Assembly: GCA_015067995.1 (NCBI GenBank)
Contig: SVLJ01000010.1
Location: 1-64,000 of the forward strand
Source of the DNA: Oscillospiraceae bacterium
GTDB lineage: Bacteria > Bacillota > Clostridia > Oscillospirales > Oscillospiraceae
DNA length: 64,000 bases
Direction of reading: 5' to 3'
The notes under the pieces are model-generated. The model did no database searches. It had not been told where the DNA came from and was given only the letters and a program-made list of their open reading frames with translations. Numbering within the stretch: position 1 is the first letter of the stretch; the number at the start of each line of letters is the position of its first letter. The position numbers and the translations under genes are program-made. Below are positions 1 to 8,565 of the stretch, in pieces.

Positions 1-1418
1 AGGTCATCGAGGCAGGCGGCAAGAAGATCGCCTTCATCGGCATCACCACCCCCGAGTCCTTCACCAAGTCCACCCCCGCCTACTTCCAGGATGCTGAGGG
101 CAAGTACATCTACGGCATCGCCGGCGGTAACGACGGCGCCGCTCTGTACGCCGCCGTCCAGAAGGCCATCGACGCCGCTTCTGCCGAGGCCGACTACGTC
201 ATCGCTCTGGGCCATCTGGGCGTGGACGAGGCTTCCAAGCCCTGGACCTCCGAGGAGGTCATCCTGCACACCTCCGGACTGGACGCCTTCATCGACGGCC
301 ATTCCCACACCACCATGGAAAACCAGAAGGTCATCGATAAGGACGGCAACACTGTCATCCTCACCCAGACCGGCGAGTATCTGGGCACCGTCGGCCAGCT
401 GACCATCAACGCTGACGGCTCCATCACCACCAAGCTCCTCACCGCCGAGGATATCTCCTCCATCACTCCCGATGCCGCCGTCAAGGCCATCGAGGACGCA
501 TGGATCGCCGAGCTGGACGCCAAGCTGGGTCAGGTCATCGGCTCCACCGACATTGTCTTCGACAACTATGACGCCGAGGGCAACCGTCTGGTGCGCAAGC
601 AGGGCACCAACACCGGCGCATTCACCGCCGATGCTCTGTACTACCTGTTTGACAACATGGGTCTGGATGTTGACGTGGCCATCATGAACGGCGGCGGCGT
701 CCGCAACAAGGCCATCACCGGCGAGCTCACCTACAAGACCATGAAGGCCATCCACACCTTCGGCAACGTGGCCTGCCTGCAGACCGTCACCGGCCAGCAG
801 ATTCTGGACGCTCTGGAATGGGGTGCCAAGTCCGTGGGCACTGCCGAGAGCGGCGGCTTCCTCCATCCCTCCGGCCTGAAGTATACCATCGACACCACCA
901 TCCCCTCCACCGTTCAGGCGGATGAGAAGGGCGTCTGGATCGGCGGCCCCACCGGCGAGTACCGCGTGAAGAACGTGGAGATCCTCAACAAGGAAACCGG
1001 CAAGTATGAGCCCATCGATCTGACTGCCAAGTACAATCTGGCAGGCTACAACTACACCCTCCGCGATCTGGGCGACGGCTTCGCCATGTTTGACGGCGCT
1101 GTCAACGTGCTGGACTACGTCATGGAGGACTACATGGTTCTGGCCAACTACGTCCAGTCCTTCGAGGGCGGCAAGGTCACCGGCTATGACAATGAGGCTG
1201 ACTGGAACAACATCACCGTTGTCACCGAGGCTGAGACTCCCGCCGAGCCCGAGCCTGTCACCTACGCCGTTGTCAAGGGCGATACCCTCTGGAAGATCGC
1301 TAAGAACACCTACGGCAAGGGCACTCTGTGGACCGTGATCTACGAGGCCAATAAGGGCATCATCAAGAATCCCAACATGATCTACATCGGTCAGACCCTG
1401 ACCATCCCCGCCGCATAA
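1..1418 (+). CDS. 5'-nucleotidase/metallophosphatase with C-terminal LysM domain (5' end missing)
   Basis: The gene is cut by the window start; the reading frame is open from base 3. The visible part reads through the end of a calcineurin-like phosphatase domain, with the family signature GHSHTT, then the 5'-nucleotidase C-terminal domain (GGGVRN is the substrate-loop motif, and the F-x-N-x-x-x-x-x-x-x-G substrate-stacking region follows). The last ~45 residues form one LysM module (VVKGDTLWKIAKNTYG...IGQTLTIP). Family members are exported enzymes that dephosphorylate extracellular nucleotides to supply nucleosides and phosphate. A terminal LysM suggests non-covalent peptidoglycan attachment instead of the sortase or lipid anchors used by many relatives. 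Exported location is inferred because the signal peptide lies outside the window. Confidence 0.9.
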   Translation, partial: VIEAGGKKIAFIGITTPESFTKSTPAYFQDAEGKYIYGIAGGNDGAALYAAVQKAIDAASAEADYVIALGHLGVDEASKPWTSEEVILHTSGLDAFIDGHSHTTMENQKVIDKDGNTVILTQTGEYLGTVGQLTINADGSITTKLLTAEDISSITPDAAVKAIEDAWIAELDAKLGQVIGSTDIVFDNYDAEGNRLVRKQGTNTGAFTADALYYLFDNMGLDVDVAIMNGGGVRNKAITGELTYKTMKAIHTFGNVACLQTVTGQQILDALEWGAKSVGTAESGGFLHPSGLKYTIDTTIPSTVQADEKGVWIGGPTGEYRVKNVEILNKETGKYEPIDLTAKYNLAGYNYTLRDLGDGFAMFDGAVNVLDYVMEDYMVLANYVQSFEGGKVTGYDNEADWNNITVVTEAETPAEPEPVTYAVVKGDTLWKIAKNTYGKGTLWTVIYEANKGIIKNPNMIYIGQTLTIPAA

Positions 1419-1433
1419 TTCTCCCCACAGCAT

Positions 1434-1471
1434 AAAAGGAACGGCAGCTTTCGCTGCCGTTCCTTTTCGTT
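1434..1471. terminator. bidirectional rho-independent terminator
   Basis: A GGAACGGCAG/CTGCCGTTCC hairpin is flanked by A and T runs on both sides. It sits between the convergent nucleotidase and degV genes and can serve both. Confidence 0.85.
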
Positions 1472-1491
1472 TTCTTTGTTTGGAACGCCCG

Positions 1492-2340
1492 TCAGAAGCT
1501 GACGATGAGTCCGTTCTGCATGGCGTAATAGGTGGTGAGACCGCGGCAGGAGCAGAAGCCAACGCTCTTCACCGGCAGCTCCCTGACGATGACATCCCGC
1601 AGGCGCATGGCGCCGGTGAGATTCTCGCAGTGGTGGATCACCACCTCCGCGCCGGTACAGTCCTTGCTCTCGCCCATGTGCTGCACCAGCGCCTTGAAGG
1701 TGCGCAGCTCGCCCTTGGCCTTGCCGCAGACGTGAATGGTGCCCTGGGGCGTGGCGTCGGCAATGACATGGATGCCCAGAGAATGGAGCAGGTTGCCCAC
1801 CAGCGGACGCATCCGTCCGTTCTTGATGAGGTTGTCGTAGGCCTCCAGCGTAAACACCGTCCGCAGGGACGCCTGATACATCCGCAGCTGGTCGCAGATG
1901 CCGTCGAAGTTGGTGCCCTCGGGGTCGGCCTCCATCAGCTCTGCCGCTCTGCGGATCAGCAGCTCCATGGCGCCGGCGGTGGACTTGGAGTCGATGATGC
2001 AGATCTTCTTCTCCGGATGATCCTCCAGCACCATCTCCCGTGCCAGCACGGCGGCGTTGTAGGTGCCGGAAAGGTTGGCGGAAATGGTGAAGCAGATGCT
2101 GCAGTCACCGGCGATAAAGGCCTGTGCAAAGGCCTCCGGAGAGGGACAGGCGGTGGATGAGGCGGACTTTTCCGCCGCCATGGCGTTCAGCAGCTCCGGA
2201 ATCACCAGCGCATCGTTGTCAATATATTCCGTTTCACCCACCAGAATTCGCAGAGGCACGGACTCAAACCGGATCCGCTCGTTGGTAAAGGAAGACTCCA
2301 GCACGTCGCTGCTGCTGTCGGTCACAATGTTCCAAATCAT
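1492..2340 (-). CDS. DegV family fatty-acid-binding protein
   Basis: The 282-residue length is typical of the DegV family. The N-terminus has the TDSSSD signature (residues 7-12), and later come SANLSGTYN and DSKSTAG, which line the lipid pocket in known structures. DegV proteins (FakB-like) hold a fatty acid that a FakA kinase can phosphorylate; they are cytosolic. No fakA-type kinase lies next to it, so its place in fatty-acid uptake is family-based inference. It is a single-gene unit read from its own promoter, with ribosome site GGAGG just upstream of the ATG. Confidence 0.9.
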   Translation of the reverse strand: MIWNIVTDSSSDVLESSFTNERIRFESVPLRILVGETEYIDNDALVIPELLNAMAAEKSASSTACPSPEAFAQAFIAGDCSICFTISANLSGTYNAAVLAREMVLEDHPEKKICIIDSKSTAGAMELLIRRAAELMEADPEGTNFDGICDQLRMYQASLRTVFTLEAYDNLIKNGRMRPLVGNLLHSLGIHVIADATPQGTIHVCGKAKGELRTFKALVQHMGESKDCTGAEVVIHHCENLTGAMRLRDVIVRELPVKSVGFCSCRGLTTYYAMQNGLIVSF

Positions 2341-2384
2341 AAAAACCTCCGCAATCTGGTTTTGAAAACCACTTTTCCGTTTAT

Positions 2385-2413
2385 ATCTTACCGCCTCACG
2401 GACTCCTTGTCAA
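2385..2413 (-). promoter_or_regulatory. sigma-A promoter of degV
   Basis: On the minus strand TTGACA and TAAGAT are separated by 17 bases, about 45 bases before the degV start. It is arranged divergently to the MATE gene promoter. Confidence 0.7.
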
Positions 2414-2454
2414 TGCAAACGTGCTTCCTGATGAAACAAGATTTTTAATAGGGT

Positions 2455-2483
2455 TTGACCTTCCCGTCTCTCCGTGCTATACT
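2455..2483 (+). promoter_or_regulatory. sigma-A promoter of the MATE gene
   Basis: TTGACC, 17 bases, TATACT; the MATE start codon follows 32 bases downstream. Confidence 0.75.
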
Positions 2484-2515
2484 GCATATCTACCCTGTTT
2501 CTTTCGGAGGTCACT

Positions 2516-3892
2516 ATGTCCCGTTCTTCCGCCGATCTTGGCAGCGGCAATGTCCGCAAACTGCTGTTCTCTCTGGCGCTTCCCACCATCACCTCCCAGA
2601 TCGTCAATATGCTCTACAATCTGGTGGACCGGGTGTACATCGGCCGCATCGCCCCGGTGGAAACGGTGGGCAAGCTGGCCCTCACCGGTGTGGGCGTGTG
2701 TATGCCCATCATCCTCATTATCTCCGCCTTCTCCTCCCTGATGGCTGCCGGCGGTGCGCCCCGGGCGTCCATTGCCGCGGGACGCGGAGAGCCGGAGCAG
2801 TCAGAAGCCATTCTGGGCAGCTGCTTCACCATGCTGCTTTGTACCTCTGCGGTGCTGACGGTTCTGTTTTCCGTCTTCGCCGAGGACCTCCTGCTACTGT
2901 TCGGTGCCAGTGAAAACACCATCGGCTATGCCCTCAGCTACATCCGCATCTATGTGCTGGGTACGGTGTTCGTCCAGCTGACGCTGGGTATGAATACCTA
3001 CATCACCGCCCAAGGCTTCACCTCTGTCAGCATGAAGACCGTCCTCATCGGTGCAGGACTGAATACGGTGCTGGACCCCATCTTCATTTTCCTGCTGGAC
3101 ATGGGCGTGGAAGGCGCGGCGCTGGCTACGGTGCTCTCTCAGGCAGTATCCGCCTGCTGGGTACTGCGGTTTTTGACGGGCAAAACCACCCGCTGGAAGC
3201 TGCGGAGGGAGAACCTCCGTCCCCGGGCCAGAGTGGTACTGCCCTGCATCGCGCTGGGTCTTGCTCCCTTTATCATGCAGTCCACGGAAAGCCTGCTGTC
3301 CGTCAGCTTCAACTCCTCTCTGCAGAAATACGGCGGCGACATGGCTGTGGGCGCCATGACCATTCTCACCAGCATCATGCAGTTCGCCATGATGCCCCTG
3401 CAGGGTCTGACACAGGGCGCACAGCCCATCATCAGCTTCAACTTCGGCGCGCGGAACGCCCAGCGTGTCCGGGATGCCTTCCGGGTCCTGCTGACGGCCT
3501 GCGTCACCTATTCCATGGTGATGTGGACGCTGGTGCAGCTGCTTCCCCGGGTGTTCGTCGGCATCTTCACGCCGGACGCCGCACTCATCGAATACGCCGC
3601 GTGGGCGGTGCGGATCTACATGGCCGCCACCGGCATCTTCGGCATCCAGATCGCCTGTCAGCAGACCTTCATCGCTCTGGGCAATGCCAAAACCTCCCTG
3701 TTTCTGGCAGTGCTGCGAAAGATCATTCTGCTGATCCCGCTCATCTTTATTCTGCCCCACTTCTTTGAGGATCAGGTGTTCGCCGTGTTTCTGGCGGAGC
3801 CGGTGTCTGATACACTGGCCGTTGCCACCACCGCCGTTCTGTTCTCCCTGCAGTTTAAAAAAGCCATGAAAGCCATGGAGCCTGCGCCGTAA
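2516..3892 (+). CDS. MATE family multidrug/cation efflux transporter
   Basis: The protein has 458 residues with about twelve hydrophobic helices in two related halves, as in MATE (DinF/NorM/MepA-like) exporters that use Na+ or H+ gradients to expel cationic drugs and metabolites. The start PTITSQIVNMLYNLVDRVYIG is the typical first-helix region, and a second half beginning near MQSTESLLSVSFN repeats the pattern. I chose ATG 2516 because GGAGG lies 5 bases upstream; an in-frame GTG at 2474 falls inside the promoter -10. It is monocistronic, with a terminator overlapping its stop. The substrate cannot be told from the sequence. Confidence 0.92.
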   Translation: MSRSSADLGSGNVRKLLFSLALPTITSQIVNMLYNLVDRVYIGRIAPVETVGKLALTGVGVCMPIILIISAFSSLMAAGGAPRASIAAGRGEPEQSEAILGSCFTMLLCTSAVLTVLFSVFAEDLLLLFGASENTIGYALSYIRIYVLGTVFVQLTLGMNTYITAQGFTSVSMKTVLIGAGLNTVLDPIFIFLLDMGVEGAALATVLSQAVSACWVLRFLTGKTTRWKLRRENLRPRARVVLPCIALGLAPFIMQSTESLLSVSFNSSLQKYGGDMAVGAMTILTSIMQFAMMPLQGLTQGAQPIISFNFGARNAQRVRDAFRVLLTACVTYSMVMWTLVQLLPRVFVGIFTPDAALIEYAAWAVRIYMAATGIFGIQIACQQTFIALGNAKTSLFLAVLRKIILLIPLIFILPHFFEDQVFAVFLAEPVSDTLAVATTAVLFSLQFKKAMKAMEPAP

Positions 3893-3908
3893 CGCGCAGG
3901 CTCCTTTT
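3877..3908 (+). terminator. rho-independent terminator of the MATE gene
   Basis: An 11-bp GGAGCCTGCGC hairpin followed by TTTT; the 5' arm overlaps the last codons of the gene. Confidence 0.8.
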
Positions 3909-3926
3909 GCGTTCGGTCCGCCGGTA

Positions 3927-5315
3927 TTATCCCAGCCACGCGCCCGCCACCAGAAAAGCCACAGTCAGCAGCAGGAAAATGCCCATCAGCTTCCAGACGT
4001 ACCGGAACCACTGGTCGTAGCCCACATGCCCCAGCGCCAGAGCGCCCATCAGCACCGCCGCGGTGGGGGTCACCATGTTCACAAGACCGGAGGCCGACTG
4101 GAAGGCGGTGACGATGAGATCGCCTCCCACACCGGCAAACTGACCCAACGGTGCCAGAATGGGCACCGACAACGTGGCAAGGCCGGAGGATGAGGGGATC
4201 AGTACACTCAGAGGCAGATAGATGAGATATACCAGCACCGTGAAGCCCAGCGCACCTGCGCCGGAGAGGGCGTTTTCGCCCCAGTGGAGAACGGTGTCCG
4301 TCACCGCCGCGTCGTTCATCACCACGGTGATGCCCCGGGAGATGCCGATGATGAAGGCCACGCCCAGCAGATCGGCACAGCCGGAGACGAAGCACTCTGC
4401 CAGCTCCTCCTCCCCCATGCCGTCGATGATGCCCGCCACGATGGCACCCACCACGAACAGGGCGGACAACTCCGGGAACCACCAGCCCAGCACCGGCAGA
4501 GGCAGTCCCATCTCGTCGAAGGGCACCACGCCGTAGACCATGATGACGAAGGTAATGACAAATACCGCAAGGATCACCTTCCGTTTCCCGGTAAGAGGCA
4601 GGGTCTCCCGGGCGTCCACGTGGAGCCGTCCCGCGCCCACGCCCACCACCGAGGCGGAGGGGTCGTGGCGCACTTTTGCGGCGTAGGCCATCACAAACCA
4701 GATAGCAACGCCCTCAAAGGCCACCCACATGGCAAGGCGCAGGAGGATGCCCTCCCCCAGCGACACCCCGGCAAAGCCGGAGGCGATGCCGGTGGCAAAA
4801 GGGTTGACGGTGGAGGCGATGACGCCTGCCCCGGCGCCCAGCAGGATCACGGAGATACCCACGATGGCGTCGTAACCGGCGGCCAGAAACACCGGGATCA
4901 GCAGCGGATAGAAGGCCATGGTCTCCTCCCACATGCCGTAGGTGGTGCCGCCCAGTCCGAACACCAGCATCAGAATGGGGATGAGATACTTTTCCCGTCC
5001 CCCCAGCAGGCGGATGACGTTGGACACGCCTGCGTCGATGGCGCCGGTCTTCATCACCACGCCTAAAAAGCCGCCCACCATCAGGATGAACACGCACACA
5101 TCCACCGCGTCATAGAAGCCGGAGAAGGCCGCCTTCAGCACATCCCCCACGCCTGCCGGGTTGGACTCCACGGTGTGATAGGAGCCCGCCTGAGGCACGC
5201 CGTCCACGTAGTCATAGCTGCCCGCCGGGATGAACCGGGTGGCGACAGCCACTGCCACGATCAGCAGAAACAGGATGGTGTAGGCGGTGGGCATCCGGAA
5301 TTTTCGTTTTTCCAT
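3927..5315 (-). CDS. YfcC family transporter, probable arginine/ornithine antiporter
   Basis: A 462-residue integral membrane protein with about 11-12 helices. It matches the YfcC/DcuC-type family (the conserved region FGLGGTTYGMWEETMAFYPL and the late loop IPSSSGLATLSVPILAPLG). Some members in lactic bacteria and clostridia act as arginine/ornithine exchangers. Position supports that role: it is the third gene after arcA and arcB, 22 bases after arcB. Start ATG 5315 has GGAGG five bases upstream; a longer frame upstream runs into arcB and is not used. A C4-dicarboxylate substrate is possible from family alone. Confidence 0.82.
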   Translation of the reverse strand: MEKRKFRMPTAYTILFLLIVAVAVATRFIPAGSYDYVDGVPQAGSYHTVESNPAGVGDVLKAAFSGFYDAVDVCVFILMVGGFLGVVMKTGAIDAGVSNVIRLLGGREKYLIPILMLVFGLGGTTYGMWEETMAFYPLLIPVFLAAGYDAIVGISVILLGAGAGVIASTVNPFATGIASGFAGVSLGEGILLRLAMWVAFEGVAIWFVMAYAAKVRHDPSASVVGVGAGRLHVDARETLPLTGKRKVILAVFVITFVIMVYGVVPFDEMGLPLPVLGWWFPELSALFVVGAIVAGIIDGMGEEELAECFVSGCADLLGVAFIIGISRGITVVMNDAAVTDTVLHWGENALSGAGALGFTVLVYLIYLPLSVLIPSSSGLATLSVPILAPLGQFAGVGGDLIVTAFQSASGLVNMVTPTAAVLMGALALGHVGYDQWFRYVWKLMGIFLLLTVAFLVAGAWLG

Positions 5316-5337
5316 GGTTTCCTCCGCTGCCGGTCCG

Positions 5338-6336
5338 TTACTTGCCGATGGTAGCCACCATGATGGCCTTGATGGAGTGCATCCGGTTCTCCGCCTCGTC
5401 GAAGACCACGGAATGGCGGCTGCGGAACACCTCATCCGTCACCTCGCGGATGTCGATGCCCTTGTCCTTCCACTCCTTTGCCATGCCGGTCTCGAAGTCG
5501 TGGAAGGCAGGCAGACAATGCATATACAGCACATCGGGGTTTCCGGTGGCCTTCATGGTGTCCTCGGTGACGCGGTAGGGCGTCAGCAGCTTGGTGCGCT
5601 CGGGGATGAGAGCCTCCTCGCCCATGGAGGCCCAGATATCGCCGTAGATAACGTCCGCGCCCCGGATGGCCTCCAGATCGTCGGTGATCTCAATGAGGCC
5701 TCCGGTCTGGCGGGCGGTCTCAAAGGTGGTCTTCACCACCTGCTGATCCATTTCCTCTGCCAGAGACTTGGGGCCCAGACCCACAAAGTGCATACCCATC
5801 TTGGCGGCGCCGATCATCCACGCATAGCACATGTTGTTGCGCACATCGCCGGGGAACACCACCTTCACCTTGTTGAGCGGCTTGGCGCAGTGCTCCTCGA
5901 TGGTCATCATGTCGGCAAGGATCTGGGTGGGATGGTCGGCGTCGGTGAGGCCGTTCCACACAGGGACACCGGCGTGTCTTGCCAGCGCCTCCACATAGCT
6001 CTGGTGGAAGCCCCGGTACTCGATGCCGTCAAAGAACCGGCCCAGCACCTTGGCGGAGTCCTCCAGACTCTCCTTCTTGCCCATCTGGGAGCTGCCGGCG
6101 TCCAGATAGGTGACGTGTGCGCCCTCCTGGGTGGCTGCCACCTCGAAGGAGCAGCGGGTGCGGGTGGAGGTCTTTTCAAACAGCAGCACAATGTGCTTGC
6201 CCTTCATGGTAGGCTCACAGATACCGGCCCGGCGCTTGGCCTTCAGGTCGTGGCCCAGATCCAGCAGATAGCGGATCTCCGCCGGGGTAAAGTCCTGCAG
6301 GGTGAGAAAGCTTCTGCCTTTCAGATTCACTGCCAT
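5338..6336 (-). CDS. arcB: ornithine carbamoyltransferase (catabolic)
   Basis: 332 residues, the usual length. Carbamoyl-phosphate motif STRTR is at 57-61, HPTQ at 135-138 and the ornithine-binding HCLPAFHD at 273-280. The enzyme interconverts citrulline plus phosphate with ornithine plus carbamoyl phosphate. Its place directly after arginine deiminase, 24 bases apart, argues for the catabolic direction. Ribosome site AGGAGA precedes the ATG. No carbamate kinase gene is adjacent, so the carbamoyl phosphate must be used by an enzyme encoded elsewhere. An anabolic argF role cannot be excluded. Confidence 0.93.
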   Translation of the reverse strand: MAVNLKGRSFLTLQDFTPAEIRYLLDLGHDLKAKRRAGICEPTMKGKHIVLLFEKTSTRTRCSFEVAATQEGAHVTYLDAGSSQMGKKESLEDSAKVLGRFFDGIEYRGFHQSYVEALARHAGVPVWNGLTDADHPTQILADMMTIEEHCAKPLNKVKVVFPGDVRNNMCYAWMIGAAKMGMHFVGLGPKSLAEEMDQQVVKTTFETARQTGGLIEITDDLEAIRGADVIYGDIWASMGEEALIPERTKLLTPYRVTEDTMKATGNPDVLYMHCLPAFHDFETGMAKEWKDKGIDIREVTDEVFRSRHSVVFDEAENRMHSIKAIMVATIGK

Positions 6337-6360
6337 AGTTATCTTCTCCTGTTTCGTCAG

Positions 6361-7587
6361 TTATTGTGGGTCGTCGCGGATGAGGGGCATGGACATGCAT
6401 CGGGGGCCGCCCCGGCCACGGGACAGCTCTGCGCTGGGGATGGTGTGGATGCGGATGCCCGCCTCCTCCAGAGAGCGGTTGGTGACGTGGTTGCGGGAAT
6501 AGACCACCACCTCGCCGGGTGCGATGGCAAGGGTGTTGGAGCCGTCGCTCCACTGCTCCCGGGCGGCGTCGATCTCGCTGCCCTCGCCGCAGGGGATCAG
6601 CTTCACGCTGTCCAGCTCCAGATGCTCCTTCAGGATATCCTCCAGCCGTCCGTCCTCCTGCCGGATCTTCACCCGGCGGTTTTCGTCCAGCTCCATGACA
6701 AAGACGGTGATCTGCTGGAGGATGTTGGGATGGACGGTGAATTTGTCCCGATCCACCATGGTGAACACCGTGTCCAGATGCATGAAGGCACGGGTCTTGG
6801 GGATGTTGAAGGCCAGGATCTTCCGGAAGGTCTTGCTGCGGCTGAGAACGGTCTCCGCCAGCTGATCGATGGAGTCCTCCCGGGTGCGCTGGGAGATGCC
6901 CACCGCCAGCACCTGCGGGGACAGCACGAGGATATCGCCGCCCTCCAGAGAGGAGGTCTCGCCCCGGTCATACCAGCGGGGTGCATTGCGGTAGAGGGGA
7001 TGATGCTCGAAAATGAACTTGCCGAAGAGGGTCTCCCGGTTGCGGGTAGGGGTGTGCATCCGGTGGATGGAGACGCCTGTGCCGATGGTGGCAAAGGGAT
7101 CGCGGGTGAAATAGAGGTTGGGCAGCGGATCGATGGCAAAGGGATATTCCTCCTCACCGGCGGTGAGATAGTCGGACAGCCGCTGCTTGCCGATGCGCAG
7201 GTCACGCTTGCGGACGCCGGCCATGCAGGCGTCCACCAGCCGCTTGTCGTCCATGGGTGCGAAGTAGTCCTCCAGACTCTCCCGCAGCTTCTGATCCTCG
7301 ATGCCGGCCTCCCGCAGGAACTCCCGCAGGAACTCGCCCCGCACCTCCGGCCCCGTAAAACTCTCCGCCACCAGATCCCGCAGGTACACCACCTCCACAC
7401 CTGCGCTGCGCAGGCAGTCGGCGAAGGCGTCATGCTCCCGCTGCGCCTCCTTCAGATAGGGGATGTCGTCGAATAGCAGCCGTTCCAGATACTCCGGCAT
7501 AAGGTTTTCCAGCTCGCCGCCGGGGCGGTGGAGCAGCACCTTCCGCAGGCGGCCGATCTCCGATGTGTTATGGATACCGGTTTCCAA
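6361..7587 (-). CDS. arcA: arginine deiminase
   Basis: 408 residues with all family landmarks: FTRDPF (160-165), SLEGGD (213-218), the catalytic HLD (270-272) and the nucleophilic Cys397 in CMSMPL near the C-terminus. It hydrolyses arginine to citrulline and ammonia as the first step of the ADI pathway, giving ATP and acid protection in anaerobes. The start is TTG at 7587; an in-frame stop lies three codons upstream and AAGGAG precedes it at about ten bases, so no ATG start is available. It is the first gene of arcA-arcB-yfcC. Confidence 0.95.
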   Translation of the reverse strand: METGIHNTSEIGRLRKVLLHRPGGELENLMPEYLERLLFDDIPYLKEAQREHDAFADCLRSAGVEVVYLRDLVAESFTGPEVRGEFLREFLREAGIEDQKLRESLEDYFAPMDDKRLVDACMAGVRKRDLRIGKQRLSDYLTAGEEEYPFAIDPLPNLYFTRDPFATIGTGVSIHRMHTPTRNRETLFGKFIFEHHPLYRNAPRWYDRGETSSLEGGDILVLSPQVLAVGISQRTREDSIDQLAETVLSRSKTFRKILAFNIPKTRAFMHLDTVFTMVDRDKFTVHPNILQQITVFVMELDENRRVKIRQEDGRLEDILKEHLELDSVKLIPCGEGSEIDAAREQWSDGSNTLAIAPGEVVVYSRNHVTNRSLEEAGIRIHTIPSAELSRGRGGPRCMSMPLIRDDPQ

Positions 7588-7689
7588 AATCCATCAACTC
7601 CTTTTTGAACTGGGAAATACAATACTTCCGCTGCACCATAGGTTTTCAGTTTTTCAGCGTTTCATGCATTGCGCCGCAAAAAAGACGCA

Positions 7690-7718
7690 TTGTGTTTTGA
7701 CGAAAAATCCCGTATACT
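7690..7718 (+). promoter_or_regulatory. promoter of the YwaF-like gene
   Basis: TTGTGT, 17 bases, TATACT. The spacer contains TTTTGACGAAA, a motif also repeated upstream of the DUF3100 gene at 56.8 kb. Confidence 0.5.
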
Positions 7719-7781
7719 GTCAGTGATAAAACCAGCAAACGAAAAACGCCGCCTTAGCGGCGACGATACGGAGGATACCTC

Positions 7782-8522
7782 ATGGAGCATTTTCTGGATA
7801 CCGTGGAAACCATCCCGGAGGGCTTCGGCTTCCCGACGCTGGGGGGTGTGCACCTGATCTGGCTGGCGGTGCTGGGCACATTCATCGCAGGCAGCGTCAT
7901 CCTCTACCGGCGGCTGGACGCCCACCGGCGTCAGAAGCTGCGGCGGCTCTATGCGGCTCTGCTTCTGGCGGACGAGCTTTTCAAAATGATCTGCCTCACC
8001 ATCGGCGGCAACTATCTGCTGAAATATCTGCCGGTGCATCTTTGCAGCATCAACATCTTTGTCATCGCCTTCCACGCATGGAAGCCGGTGCGGGCAGTGG
8101 GCGACTATCTGTATTTCGTGTGCATCCCGGCTGCCGCGGCGGCACTGCTGTCCCCCACCTGGGCCACCCTGCCTTTTGGGAACTTCATGGTCTGGCACAG
8201 CTTCACCGTCCACGCGCTGCTGGTGGCCTATCCCCTGATGCTGACCATCGGCGGCGATATCCGTCCCACACTGCGGAACATCCCCCGCTCCCTGCTGGTG
8301 CTGGCAGGTCTGGGCTGCGTGGCGCTGGCGGTAAATCTGGCGCTGGACACCAATTTCATGTTCCTGATGTACGCCGAGCCGGGCACCCCCTTTGTCTTTT
8401 TCCAGGAGGCGCTGGGACATTACCTCATCGGCTTCTTCGTGCTGATACCGGCGGTGCTGGCCGTGATGATGGTTCCCATCCTGCTGGCGGATGCACGGCA
8501 AAAGCGCGCCGAAAAAGTATAA
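7782..8522 (+). CDS. YwaF/TIGR02206-like polytopic membrane protein
   Basis: 246 residues with about seven hydrophobic helices. The LPVHLCSINIF segment (residues 83-93) is the hallmark of the YwaF family (TIGR02206), a group of uncharacterised seven-helix proteins. The function is unknown; the family has distant resemblance to TMEM164-like acyltransferases. It has its own promoter and a terminator directly after the stop, so it is monocistronic. Ribosome site GGAGG lies 7 bases before ATG. Confidence 0.8.
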   Translation: MEHFLDTVETIPEGFGFPTLGGVHLIWLAVLGTFIAGSVILYRRLDAHRRQKLRRLYAALLLADELFKMICLTIGGNYLLKYLPVHLCSINIFVIAFHAWKPVRAVGDYLYFVCIPAAAAALLSPTWATLPFGNFMVWHSFTVHALLVAYPLMLTIGGDIRPTLRNIPRSLLVLAGLGCVALAVNLALDTNFMFLMYAEPGTPFVFFQEALGHYLIGFFVLIPAVLAVMMVPILLADARQKRAEKV

Positions 8523-8531
8523 CCGGACACA

Positions 8532-8564
8532 AAAAATCCGCTCTCGTAGTGAGAGCGGATTTTT
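8532..8564. terminator. bidirectional terminator between the YwaF-like gene and ftsH
   Basis: A TCCGCTCTC/GAGAGCGGA hairpin is flanked by A6 and T5, so it works for both converging genes. Confidence 0.85.
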
Positions 8565-8565
8565 C

